Shown in pieces: positions 8,995 through 20,086 of a stretch of 64,000 bases of DNA (positions within the stretch are counted from its first letter, which is position 1; every line of letters begins with the position of its first letter). The notes under the pieces are model-generated. The model was not told the DNA's origin. It saw only the letters and a list, made by a program, of their open reading frames with translations, and did no database searches. The position numbers and the translations under genes are program-made. The stretch covers positions 12,550,450 to 12,614,449 of the forward strand of contig NC_134026.1 of assembly GCF_964204645.1 (NCBI RefSeq). Reading direction: 5' to 3'. This DNA is from Tubulanus polymorphus. Lineage: Eukaryota; Nemertea; Palaeonemertea; Tubulaniformes; Tubulanidae.

Positions 8995-9291
8995 CTATCT
9001 TTCGTTCGTTGGCGCATCTGAAATTGCATTTTTTTGAGCTAGAATATTGTTTGATTTTTTCCATATGCCTTTTAGTACCGATTCATGGGTCTCGGGGTTA
9101 AACTGGGATTTTGCTTGCTGATAATTAAGCGATATGGCTAAGGTGGATATACTGATATTGGATTGGGGTGAATTTAGAAGCTCGCGCATAGTGATACAAT
9201 TGGCTTTTCTTAAAAATTCAATTTTTTGTTTTGTACTTATCGAGTAATGAGCGATCAAGTAGTACGTGTTGAAATTCTGGTCGAACTTCAT
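8995..9291 (-). CDS. Unrecognised ORF, possibly TE-derived
   Basis: 98 codons with ordinary composition for the region. No motif or membrane segment is recognised. It lies upstream (in its own direction) of the viroplasmin/PHD gene, and just before it at 9365-9409 is an exact 45-bp copy of part of that gene, so the two may belong to one damaged mobile element. Coding status is uncertain. Confidence 0.25.
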   Translation of the reverse strand: MKFDQNFNTYYLIAHYSISTKQKIEFLRKANCITMRELLNSPQSNISISTLAISLNYQQAKSQFNPETHESVLKGIWKKSNNILAQKNAISDAPTNER

Positions 9292-9364
9292 ATAATTCAG
9301 ATATACGTACCAACCATGAATATTTCATTGCGCTCAGCTTTAACTTTATTTATGAACAGACTGA

Positions 9365-9409
9365 AGTTCTCTTTCGATAGCTTTGTGCCGTAGTTCATCG
9401 TTTTCGGAG
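9365..9409. repeat. 45-bp direct repeat of the PHD/coil gene
   Basis: An exact copy of 7937-7981 (starts AGTTCTCTTTCGATAGCTTT), which codes for part of the coiled coil (SENDELRHKA on the minus strand). It lies 1.4 kb away in the same orientation. It could come from partial duplication of the gene or from a second copy of a retroelement. Confidence 0.8.
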
Positions 9410-11607
9410 CGATGAAGGTACTGAGAGAAACAACTGTCGGACATTTTTTTAAATATTTTGGTTACATAAGGGACTTTTCGATTCACTTCTACCAATTCGG
9501 GAATTTGCATTCGTTCCAAGACACGACGGTCAATTTATGGTGGATTTATGTTAAATCCTGTATAAGATTATTCTATAATAACATATTTGTAGTTCGAAAG
9601 ATTATAACAATCACAGGTAAGAATGGACATAGATATCAACGTGTGTTTATCGTAAATGAAACATGCCTAACTTTCTCGTAAATCCATTGTTGCGCGCTCC
9701 ATCGACGCATTGATGAAGCTCGCGCGCTATTGAGTTTTGTGTTAGTGATTTGATTTAAACGGCAGTTAATCTTCCATGATGTTTTATTGTAAAAAGTTGA
9801 GTATTAATAAATTTACTTTAGAATAATGTGATTCTCGTGATGTAAAAATCATTTTCCAACTGCAGAGAAAAGTTTTTCCAATTTAACCGTAAAAATTGAT
9901 CGGTAAAGTCAATTGTTTTTCCCATTACGGGCACGCGTTGAGTGGTGTCTTAGTGTGTTTGGCTGTCAATAGATGGAGCAAAAATGCATCTTATGCATGA
10001 GTTGACTATACAGTTGCCATATATGGATCTCTACGGTCACAACAGTGTAAGACAAATTCGGATAGTCGCAGATTTGATTTTTCCAATTTAGAGCCAAAAA
10101 CCAGATCTGTAAAAATCAGAAAAATTTTAAGGTTTTAAATGGACGCTTAAAATCACGAATTTGACGACACCGTGGACACGCCATGCAATTTTTGCCTCAT
10201 AAATCCTATGACATCATCACACTTCCCATTTAATGAAAATCTCATCTGGAATAGGCTCGTCCCTAAGAATATAATATTCTCAAATGATTTTTTCAACCGT
10301 AGGCCCTAATTTTCTTGGTTTCCGTCCACCTCGTCAATGCCGATACCGCACCTTCCCCCTCATGACCCTATTTAAATCATTTCAAAAACTTACTGATAAT
10401 TATTAGACCGATAATTACTCTTAAAATGATAATTCATGTAGTATATTGCATTCAAAAAAACTGTTTTCATTCAAACACTGTATTAAAACAAAACGTATAG
10501 CGCGAGCGCGCGGCGCGCCCCAATATATGAGCACTGGATGTGCTGCCACCATGGTGACTGTAGCGTGTATGTGATGGTGTTTGTAGGCCTCTATACATCA
10601 GTAATCTGCATATCGAGCGCTTAGCCCCGTGTACACTGACTTACACTGACATCACGAGTGGGCTGACTGTTGCTACGCATTGAATTGTCTTCAGTAAATA
10701 AATATCCGTACACCATACAACTCGGCGATAATCGATAACATTAAAGACTTCCAAAGACAGGCTTTCAAATTTAAAGATTCTAGTATTTCCCCAGCAACAT
10801 AACAATTCAAAAACCTTCATGGAATTTAAAGACCGCTACGGACCCTGGTATTAGGCTATTCCATCACATTTTGTCCAAAATCAGTTTTTGAAAAATAAAT
10901 CCTTTCCAAAATTGTTAATATTGAATCCACCATCTGATCCAGATAAATGTAATTAAGAATACATGTAATATAAGCAAACATTTTATTTTTAAAAACAGAA
11001 AAATAAATATATAAATACAAACATTAGTAACTATTTTGAGACAGAATACATAACACAGAATGGACAGAATACATAACACAAAATGAAAGACAATTTCATC
11101 AATTAATATCAGTTACATCATTATACTCTTCTCTCATGAAAGGGGTCATGCATTTAATATGTCTTATGTATTTAGAGATCTCAGGACCCATGCATATACA
11201 TACTAAATCGATGGTTCCACAAAATCATCACATTTTTACAACAATTGGTCAAATTCCAGATAATTTTTGGAAAAATAATTTAAGTTCGTACGTTCAAATT
11301 AATTTCTTACTACATGTACAAAAATTCTGAAAATGGGTGTCTGCACCTTCAAAATCATCGCATTTTTACACTATAATCAAAATAATTTTGGAAGTATGCA
11401 TGTCAAAATCCCGAAATCAGGAAAAATTGGCAACACTCGTGAAAGAAAGAAAAGGGCACCAATCATTCATGATGGCTATTTTCTTAGCCCAACCACTGAT
11501 TCGCAGGGCTTTCGTACCTCATTTTGAATTACTAGGCTTTAATAACTCTCTTTTCATCAAGAATAATTTCTTCAAGGGTTCACAGGTTGTACGCATACTT
11601 TTAACCG
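9410..11607. other. Noncoding AT-rich host DNA
   Basis: No supportable gene. The open frames here are short and have no recognisable domain. A short GC-rich patch (GCGCGAGCGCGCGGCGCGCC, 10500-10519) stands out against the AT-rich background but has no clear meaning. Confidence 0.5.
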
Positions 11608-14098
11608 GTTCCTGAACTTCGCTGAAAAAGCTGAAACACTGAAACGCTTAATATTCGCACATTCGAATATAGCAGAAAGTAAGATAAATCATCCAAGCTT
11701 TAATTATAATCTTATAATACATTATATTAATACCGCCTAGAAATATGGAACATTGAATTGAAACTCACCAAACAGGGTAAAGAAACTATGGGTTGATTTT
11801 CTGATGTTTTCTTTACCGCTTTACATTTAACACACGTAGCTGTAAAAAACCAAATGAATCTTGCTGTCAAACTTTAACAGACTTATTTACACACAAACTT
11901 ATCCAATCTAATGGATCTCATAATCTATGCACTAGTCTATTTTAAATCTAAATCATATGAATACAACATTCAAGGCTAGGGTGGAAAATGTCTATGGTAT
12001 GGATGTCAATTAATACTCACTTGTTCCGGTCCAGCTGCTTTGAAAAATCTCTAGCAACGAACTAAAATGTACAATTAAATCATCATACAATATTCTGGCC
12101 AAACAGGTTATGGTATAAGGATTTATGTCCTTTGGAAGGATTCAACTTGACAAAGCCACAGCCAATAAAGTTAAAAAATCATTCGGAATTAATGTTAACT
12201 GTTCCTATAACATGTGCGTATGAGATTCACCTATTAGAACTAATTTTTACAAAGCTAAAAAATTGCTCTGAAGTGCTTCAGATATATAGAACGAACCATA
12301 CACCAATTACAGTTAAAATTAGACTAAATACTTACGGCTCCTGATTATAAATTATTCTGAATAGCCCTGTAAGAAACTCTTCAGCATCTTGCTGATGACG
12401 AATATTGCCACCAGGAATAATGTCTGAAAGCAATGAAAGGTAATTAAAGCACCAAACTGCAACTTTTGCATGAAACAACTGTAACAACTTAAATGCCCTT
12501 ATCTTATACTAAATAAATTTGAGCCTATGCCCTAGTAGTCGGAATTGACCTTGGATATTGCACTTATCAGCCAAAGCCTAACTAGATATCGACTGTTCGA
12601 ATTTAAATGCATTCTTCATACAGTTTAAAAGAGGAATTAAGACTTACCATTTACCAGATAAAAAAGCTCTTCGTGATAGCCACTAAAGCAGTGGTCAAGT
12701 ATACAAAGGATGCAATCATCCACTACACCTACAACAAGAACATGAAAATTAATCGATGTTGTACTTGCTGCAAGACTACATTTTATATTATCGTTGTATG
12801 TACATGTATCTTAAAAAACCTTGAAATTACACTGCATTAAATTGTTTCTTATTAACATCTTCTTTTATCTTCTTTTAATTACTTCAATTTACTCCAGCTG
12901 ACCACGTAACACACAAGGTCCTATTATCGATACAGGCCTACCTGTTAATATTTCAGGTCATACTCACAATCAACTGTGCTGCTGTGTGCAAATATACGCT
13001 CCCTAAAACATGGCAAGGCCTTCAAACATTGAACTATGGCATTCAAGTAACAACTACTTGCATTTAGATTGCTTAGCCCTTTAGGTTCCATATTTAGCAG
13101 AATTGAAAGTAAACACGTTTTCTCATCAATTGGGTTGTAGATAACTGTGCTTCAATTATCTGTATATGATCATGATAATCAGACATATCAATATCATTAT
13201 TCATATATAGGCCAATTTACCAGGCGGCATATAGCTGGCTTAGAGAAAATATTTCCACTCGAATTAAATTCACGTTTATTTCATAATTTCAGTCAGATAA
13301 ACCAACTTGAATCAAATCGACCTTCGTCGTTTTCCGAACTTTTCCATACCACAGGACCAAATTGCGATGTCAATCTCTAAACAGCGTATATACACACACC
13401 AGCATGGTGCCATAATACGCATGTGTGAACCCGGTGAACTTAGAAAATCCAAAGACAAATGTTACAAAAATGGGATTCGGACACGCAAGCACGTGAATGT
13501 CATATGCCTTATCCGCATGGGCTACTGTCAAAACCTGATTCTGATTACCTGAAGTATGGAAAAGTTCATTTACCATCAACCTCAGACTTAGCAAGGAGTA
13601 ACTTAGCGCCACAACCGACCTACTTCTGGGTGTCCAATGACAAAGAGTACTAGCAATTTTCAAAATAATGAACAAATACATTGATTTGAATTGATTTTGC
13701 CGGTTAATGAATATTTCATGGCATGCATTATGTCAATGCGAACGGCCTGCAAAACCCGAAATATTCAGCGGAATAAATGTGTATGAGTGTTCAAACATGT
13801 AAAACACATCAAAAACACATCTACGCAATCCGCAATCGATTAAAAGTCGAACATGAAGACGACCTTAAGGCATTTCTCTGTAACCGAAGGTGGAGACTAA
13901 AACACGGTTCAGGACTCGGCAGCGGACACCGGCCCGGAAATTATTCCAAAACGTGTTTTGTCGGTACCACGATTTCAGCGTTTTTCGGGAATTCCCTGAA
14001 ATTTCGGCGTTTTTCGGAAATTCCCTGAAATTTCAGCGTTTTTATTTCAGCGATTCAGCGTTTCAGTGTTTCAGCTTTTTCAGCGAAGTTCAGGAACC
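11608..14098. repeat. Inverted 42-bp repeat pair (11608-11650 and 14055-14098)
   Basis: The sequence GGTTCCTGAACTTCGCTGAA and the following 22 bases at 11610 recur as the reverse complement at 14055-14096. The right copy covers the 3' end of the leftward gene at 14080. Either the two are terminal repeats of a 2.5-kb element or the left one is a stray copy of that gene's 3' end. The 12000-13950 interior holds only short unsupported ORFs. Confidence 0.5.
13972..14060. repeat. Degenerate TTTCAGCGTTTTT repeats
   Basis: Repeats of the type TTTC(A/G)GCGTTTTTCGG(A)AATTCCCTGAAA, about 29 bp each, two to three copies, then shorter TTCAGCG units. Low-complexity DNA directly past the 3' end of the leftward gene. 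Confidence 0.6.
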
Positions 14099-15201
14099 GT
14101 ACTTTTAACTCCCATTTTCAAAAGTTCAGACCTTAATCCCTCAACACTTTCAGGTACAGGATCACATGGAACACAATTTTCCTGTATCTCCTGCAGTATT
14201 CTACGCTTTTTTCTTTGAGCCCGGGAGTGCTTTTCCCACAACCAGTAATTTTGATCAGTTTTCTTATATGCCCTTTTCTTTCTTTCATGGCCAGAGTCCT
14301 TTAAATGTTCTATTCTTTTCAGGACCGTTAATACCTCCTTAGTTGAATCAGCCTTACAGGTCTTAGCCATGTGTAACTTTTTGATAATCGCATTCAACTT
14401 TTCTATCCCTTGTCCTGTATACCTTTTGAGCGGACCAAATTTGTCCAAAAAGAAAGGTACATGGAAAAGAAGCGCATGCATATAGGGTGTGATATTGGCC
14501 TTCTTGTATCCCTTCCTTTGAGAACCAAGACTGAGAAAATCAGTAATCCAATTTTTCACATTTTCAAAGAAAACCAATGGTTCTGGTACATGCGTATCAT
14601 CAGACAAATATTTGTACAAATCAAAGAAATTAATCCACAGTTGTAATACATCATGTTTTGTCTGTGCATGCATGACATCTGACCCCTGTAACATCTGAGG
14701 TAGAAGTGTCATAATGGTTTTTACATCGGGTCCTTGAACAGATGTCCAATCAAGTTTGCCAGTACCTTTATGTGTTAATGGATCTCTGACTTCCCAAATT
14801 CTGAAAGTCACACCACATGAGTTTATCAGTTTACAAAGGTTTTGTAGTTTATCTCCTATTGGTAGTTGATTAGCAGTATCTAGCTGGCCAAGTCTGGCAA
14901 AGTCATCAAGATCCTTAACATCAGTGATGATATTACGCAATAATACATCAAATATTCATATTAATAGCTCATCAATTACAATGTTTCCTGGATCTATCTT
15001 TAATATAGGTTGAGGGTCTACCCCGTTTTTGGATTCAAGGGCATCATTCACTAAATTATCATAGGTTCTGACATGAGGATCTTGATGAAAATGATCCCAA
15101 TTATGATTATGATGTCTGTTGTCTTTGTGCACTTTGCACCATGGACAACTTTGATTGGCTGTACTGCCTTTTAAACCACACAACAGTTGTAAAAATTTCA
15201 T
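14080..15201 (-). pseudogene. Transposase-like animal protein, C-terminal part
   Basis: Two open pieces in the same frame, 15201-14956 and 14940-14080, are separated by one TGA at 14956-14958, so a single nonsense change divides them. The upper piece has a Cys-rich motif (SCPWCKVHKDNR) that recurs in a large family of uncharacterised invertebrate proteins with transposase-like layout (recalled, not searched). The lower piece has the helical YTGQGIEKLNA segment and a Lys/Arg-rich tail. A further frame shift near 15200 joins it to the middle part. Neighbouring pieces up to 16550 belong to the same gene. No DDE triad could be placed with confidence. Confidence 0.5.
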
Positions 15202-15903
15202 ATCGCCAACAATACAATTTCAACCTCATATGATAGACGATTAATAGCCATTATCTTTTGAATCAATATTTCATTGATTTCATCAATGAGTGGTTTGAAA
15301 CCGTTCTTGATAGACTCATACGATTCAGACTGGTTAAGAATTGCAATAGGAATAGGTACACCTGGGTTTGCCCCTTCTTTCAGAATGGCAAGTGACATAG
15401 TTAGGAAACTACTAACACGACTCATGTTTGCTCCATCACCACCCAATTGTAAGACAATTTTCTCAGCAGACTGAAGAGAAGGGCCATTCTTAACCAGAAG
15501 AGCTACTTGCTCATGGAAACTTATGTAAGCTCCTGGTATTCCCCCAAGGGCCATTCTTAACCAGAAGAGCTACTTGCTCATGGAAACTTATGTAAGCTCC
15601 TGGTATTCCCCCAACAGCCCTATGCATAGAATATATATCTGACAGAGATTCCCTACATTGAACTATAAGTGACTTCTTTGGTAATTCTGAATCAAGAACG
15701 GTCAATTCATGGAAGACAGCATCGCTGATACAAAATGAGTCTAGCACATACAAAATATTGTTCAATTTGTCCTTCACGGAGTCGGACAATTTCTCATAAC
15801 TACCTATGTTCCTGCTGTTGTCAGATTTCAAATTGATATTATGCTCGTTAGTTCCACAAGTTACAATCAAGGAGTCAATTTCCAATATGTTTCCATAAAC
15901 CAT
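15198..15903 (-). pseudogene. Transposase-like animal protein, middle part, split by a 67-bp tandem duplication
   Basis: The open frames 15903-15511 and 15554-15198 overlap because the same 67 bp occurs twice in tandem (15481-15547 and 15548-15614). 67 is not a multiple of three, so the duplication shifts the frame. Both frames therefore repeat the peptide GGIPGAYISFHEQVALLVKN. The lower part contains LQLGGDGANMSR, a conserved segment of the family. The upper end is in a different frame from the N-terminal part; that shift lies near 15895. Confidence 0.55.
15481..15614. repeat. 67-bp perfect tandem duplication
   Basis: The unit begins GGGCCATTCTTAACCAGAAG and is repeated once with no difference that I can see. 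It falls inside the reading frame of the leftward gene. Identity suggests a recent event or an assembly artefact. Confidence 0.85.
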
Positions 15904-16550
15904 AGAGCCCTTTCAATTTCCCCATGTAGCGAATGAAGTCTACGCTTTTGTTGCCAATCACTAAGATCATGATATGATTTCCCACTATTTGTCTTGATAG
16001 GATTGTTATAAACCTTGTCTAGATAATTACTTAATGATGAGCTCAATCTTTCAATTTCTATTTGCTGTTCCTGACATTTGGTAGACAAGGAGTGGGTACT
16101 GTTTTGATATTCAATGATTGATTCCAAAAGTAGATCAATCCTTCTCTGTAGGTCACAGTTTTCAGAGGTCAAAATTTTACAATTCTGAACTTGCCCCCCA
16201 ACAACTAGTTCAGGGGCATATATGCCCATTGACCACACTTTAGCATTCAGTTCCATGTACCTTCTACCGGACAAGTTCTTGTACTTGTACTTGGTACTTG
16301 TTTTTACAGAGTAACAGATTTCTTTGATTCTTTGATTCAGACGTTCAGTATGGTGCAACTGAACAACGTTTGGAAGGGCTACATTCAATAATAAAACATA
16401 GCTAGCATCTTTGTATTTTTGCTTGAAGTTTAGAGCTTCTTTGATTAGACCATAGTCCATTTGTAAGCTAAGTACAACATCAGCAGATGTACTGAAACTA
16501 CATGTTACTAAATTCAATTTGTACATATATTCGATATTTCCAAGAGACAT
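15867..16550 (-). pseudogene. Transposase-like animal protein, N-terminal part
   Basis: 227 codons with a coiled-coil stretch at about 130-175 (heptad-like Leu/Ile/Glu/Gln: CQEQQIEIERLSSSLSNYL). It ends in a Trp/Phe-rich segment where the frame changes into the middle part. A possible splice acceptor (TTTAG) lies just upstream at about 16566. The chromodomain gene upstream reads the same way, so the pieces could once have been exons of one gene, but no donor joining them was found. Confidence 0.45.
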
Positions 16551-16907
16551 ATTGCAAGTTCTAAATATGATTGTAAACAGAAGTAAATAACTAACACTCC
16601 AGTTCTGCAGTGTAATAAGTACAAAAAATACAAAACCAGTTCTGCAGTTAAACCTTGCCTAACGCGGACAAACTGGGACTGGCAAAATTGGTCCGAGGTA
16701 AGTGAAGTCCAAATAAAGGATAGGAAAAATTACAAAACCACAATCTGCAGTCGAACAATCGCAAAAAAGACAACTACAAGTTCTGATGTCAAATATTCAT
16801 GAAAAAAACCACAAATACAGTTCCAATCTGCAGTCTTAAAATGAAATTCTTGAATAAATGACCACTCACTACAGCTTGACATTAAAGTCAATTAAGTTCA
16901 ATACAAA
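16551..16907. repeat. Short CAGTTCTGCAGT-type repeats in an AT-rich spacer
   Basis: Several variants of (C)AGTTCTGCAGT / CAATCTGCAGTC occur between 16600 and 16835 with a spacing of about 35-70 bp. They look like a degenerate tandem array in the spacer or intron between the two leftward genes. No gene is seen. Confidence 0.4.
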
Positions 16908-18929
16908 CTACGAATTTTCATCATTCAATGTCGCCGTATCGCACGCAATAGTTACACATCGGACGATTATTTTCTCGAGTGGGTGATTCTTCCCAAAATC
17001 AAGATTTTTGTTCTCATTTACGTAATAAATTCTTCGACTAAACGATAGTTTTGCTTTTAATTCTACAGGGAATAGTATTCTGATTCCCTGCCCATGTTTG
17101 TTGATACGATAATTCCAAGCAGCGTCGAGTTGTAACTTATCAAAGTCGCGTTTTTGAAGTGACAAGTATCCATTTTTAAGAAGAGTTCCCTTTCCGTAAA
17201 AAACATAACGATAAATATCCAGCGGAAATTCGATGTTTGCCCTTACTACTCCTTCAGTTAGGACTAATCTTCTAACAGCTTCAGAAAAACGATCGGACCA
17301 AAATGAAATTCGTGTGGGTTCAATATTTGGTTCCTCGTAATTATCAATAAAATGACGTGGCAGATGTGAAGACGGCACCCAGGAACAATGAGTTATACTA
17401 TAAGTTTCCCACTTGACAAGAAAGAAAACCTGAAAAATACAACAATTTTTTTGTACCAGTACTTCAGCATCTTGATGACATTTAGATCTTATGAAATAAA
17501 TTATTTGATTCTCATCAGCGCCCACTCCGAATTGTAAACACTTAACATAATAGTGACACATAGCACTCAAATGAGTTCACATTTATTGATTATTGAAAGC
17601 TAGTTCAGTTCAGCAAACATTGACCCATTTTTGTTCAGTGACAAGCGGTTTTGGTTTAAAAAAAATCGCAACCTCAATGGGCCTTGCTATTGTGGAGTCG
17701 TTTTTAGATGAATATGACGGATATAAAATCATCATAAATAATATATTATATATAATATATAATATTATTTCATACAAAATATAAACCTCCCTCTCCAATA
17801 TGTTGATCACAACTGATGAGAATCAAGTAATTTTTTATGGCCTGCAGAACGTGTGGTATCACTAAACAGTCATCTCAAAGTTGATGAGGGTTTTCATTAT
17901 TCATTATTTTCAGCCACAAAATAGGCAACAGTAACAAACCGAAGAACCTTCACCGACAAGTAGGCCTGCATACGCATAATATGTGCTATTATATGCTGTA
18001 TTTATTCATAGGAGTTCTAAACATAATTCAAGAATTATGTGTCAATCACAAATCAACATCACCCTTGATTTCCTCTCAGTATGAAAATTTTGAAGTTTGA
18101 AGAAATGTGTAAAACAAGTAGGCTAGGCCTCCCCTCTAGGACAGGTTGTAACTTCTGTTCTCCAAATCTTACAAAAACAATAAGCACTGAGACTTCTGAG
18201 ACTTGGCATCTTAAAAAATATAGGGCCATCTAAATTCAATTGACAATAAACACAACAGACCTTTCCAATGATTTGTGGCAGTATTTGTTGTAAAATTGGG
18301 CAACAGCTTCAATTTATGTTTGATAGGTGGCGCTAGCGGTGGCTCGGTTAGCTGTCAGGGCAGCCACATACCGAATTATAATCCGTGAATTTAAAGACAT
18401 AAACAGTGCCATCCGAACTCGTAATGGCAATCTACATAATAAATATTGATCTAAAAATGTTTTATCAATGTATTTTAATAGTTTTGTGCGTTATGCTTAT
18501 TTTCTAGATATTAGAACATAATAAATTAAAAATTACGAATATTTTCATTTGGAACCAGGGCATCCTCGCAGGCGGGTGACTACACTCATACCTTAATTCC
18601 ATAGGTCTAAATAAGACATTTTAGCCGAATATACAAGCGTAGTGCGCTAGTTTACTTTGTCTCTTGTTGGGGGCTAAAAGAATGTATTCTTCTTAACTTA
18701 ACGTTACCTTTCGGCCCTCTGTCTTTCTCGAAATAATTCTTTCAACGTCGTAGTAGCCTAAAGTCTGTACAGCAGGTTGAGCTTTAACTTTCCTTTCCTT
18801 TATTAATGGAAGTTGGATCATCTGTAGGTAATTTTTTGCCTCTAAATTTCTTAAATTGTACGACGACAAGGAATTATCGCTGGAATTCCTGGGAGCCGCC
18901 ATCACTACGATTTCATTGGTTGAGCTCAT
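16908..18929 (-). CDS. Two-exon chromodomain protein
   Basis: Exon 1 runs from ATG 18929 to 18708 (74 codons) and ends at a GT donor (AAG|GTAACG). Exon 2 begins at 17429 after a typical acceptor (TATTTTTCAG|GTTTTC) and runs to a stop at 16908. Both junctions are phase 0. The chromodomain is divided exactly by this intron: YDVERIISRKTEGRK in exon 1 and VFFLVKWETYSITHCSW in exon 2, holding the aromatic residues expected for methyl-lysine binding. The rest of exon 2 (about 150 residues) is not recognised. It may be a host gene or the 5' part of a domesticated or decayed transposon gene with the ORFs downstream. Confidence 0.7.
17731..18690. other. Intron of the chromodomain gene; AT microsatellite near 17740
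   Basis: Within the proposed 1.28-kb intron. It has (TA)-rich sequence at 17738-17768 (AATATATTATATATAATATA type). No other coding sequence is supported. Confidence 0.4.
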
Positions 18930-19019
18930 TGTAGCACGCCACGCAGTGGCGGATAGGTGAAACTAATCTGCACAGAAAAGTTCGGCATGCTGGTATTTCT
19001 TTAATTCCTAATGAATTAA

Positions 19020-19330
19020 GCCGGGCGTAGGTTGGCCTTGCGACGGCTTGTGACTCACTGCGACGCCATTCACTGCGACCGTCAGCAACGACTCAACGAC
19101 CTACGCTCCCTTGTGACTGCCAGCGACAGGGTGCGACCGTCAGCGACGCCAGTCACAAAAGTCTAATGTTCTACTTTCTGCGACGCAACCATCACAACCG
19201 ACCTACGCGCTCTTGGGACTGGCAGAAACTAGTCGCACACCACCGCTGACAATCGTGTCGCAACCTACTTGAACCCACAATTGCGACGCAATGCGAGGAT
19301 TGCTTCGCATCGCAAGGCCGACCTACATCC
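19020..19330. repeat. GCGAC/CGACC-rich low-complexity region
   Basis: Many degenerate copies of (T/A)GCGAC(G/C) and CGACCTACG occur, with short inverted partners. It is richer in GC than its flanks. No gene is recognised. Confidence 0.5.
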
Positions 19331-19359
19331 GGCTTTAGGTTACTGCGGAGCCGCAGAAA

Positions 19360-19830
19360 GATCTTTTTTGCTCAAAAGACCTTTCGCTCGAAAATCTTTT
19401 TGTCGGAACACAAATTTTTTCGCTTGAACCAATTAAATTCTGTTTCGATTGAACCAATTTAATACAAAAATCGTTAGAACAAAGTTGTGTTCGTTCGAAC
19501 AAACTTTTTTTTGTCCAAACGAAAGGTTTTTCGTTCGAACAAGTATATCGTAAAAAGTTTTTTGTTCGAACCAAAAGTATAAAGCATTTCGTTCAATCGA
19601 ACAGAATTATTTTCATTCAAACGTTCGTTCGAAAAAAATGGTTTTCGCTCAACAATTTTTTTTTGTCGGGACAAAAAGTTTTTCATTTCAACTATAGCAA
19701 TTTTTTGTCCAAACGAAGAAAAGTTTTCGTTCCAACAAAAAGCATGTTGTTCCATCAAATAGAATTGTTTTCATTCGAACGAGATTTTAGAACATTAAGT
19801 TTCGTTTTGTTCGAACAGATATATTGTTTC
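19360..19830. repeat. Degenerate TTCGTTCGAACAAA repeat tract next to element C
   Basis: About 25 variants of (T)TTCG(T/C)TCGAACAAA with T- and A-runs between them, spaced 18-35 bp, over 470 bp. Both strands look alike because TTCGAA is self-complementary. The tract ends about 15 bp before the truncated left terminus of element C at 19846. Open frames here are artefacts of the repeat. Confidence 0.7.
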
Positions 19831-19845
19831 ATCGAAGCATTTTAC

Positions 19846-20086
19846 GAGCTCATAAAAAATAAAAAAATAAAAATAAAAAATAAATTCTCGCACGCTCGAA
19901 TTTATTTGTCATTTTTTACTCACTCGCCCCTTCAACCTTTAACCTGAACCCCTATTATCCCTATTACTCTTAAAATATTCATATATATGAATAACATATA
20001 AATCTAAAATCAATTTTAATAAAAAATTTGATATTAAAATGGAAGCAAATAAGAAGTACTACTGTCCAACATGTAAAATCAATATA
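19846..20086. repeat. Left terminal inverted repeat of element C (outer palindrome arm truncated)
   Basis: This matches the reverse complement of 38620-38914. 19846-19968 is the inner part of the terminal palindrome and ends in CTATTATCCCTATTACT. The outer arm is missing, the match starting at GAGCTCAT. After it comes CTTAAAATATTCATATATATG and the first 47 bases of the zinc-finger/polymerase gene, so the terminal repeat reaches into a coding region. Confidence 0.8.

Noticed and set aside
10500-10519. GC-rich patch as a possible CpG promoter
   Set aside because: Only about 20 bp long and not followed by any supportable exon.
11136-13681. Several short open frames on both strands
   Set aside because: They overlap one another, lack domains, and their number fits chance in this base composition.
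19335-19947. Overlapping open frames rich in Phe, Arg, Lys and Asn
   Set aside because: They arise from the TTCGTTCGAACAAA repeat in several frames.
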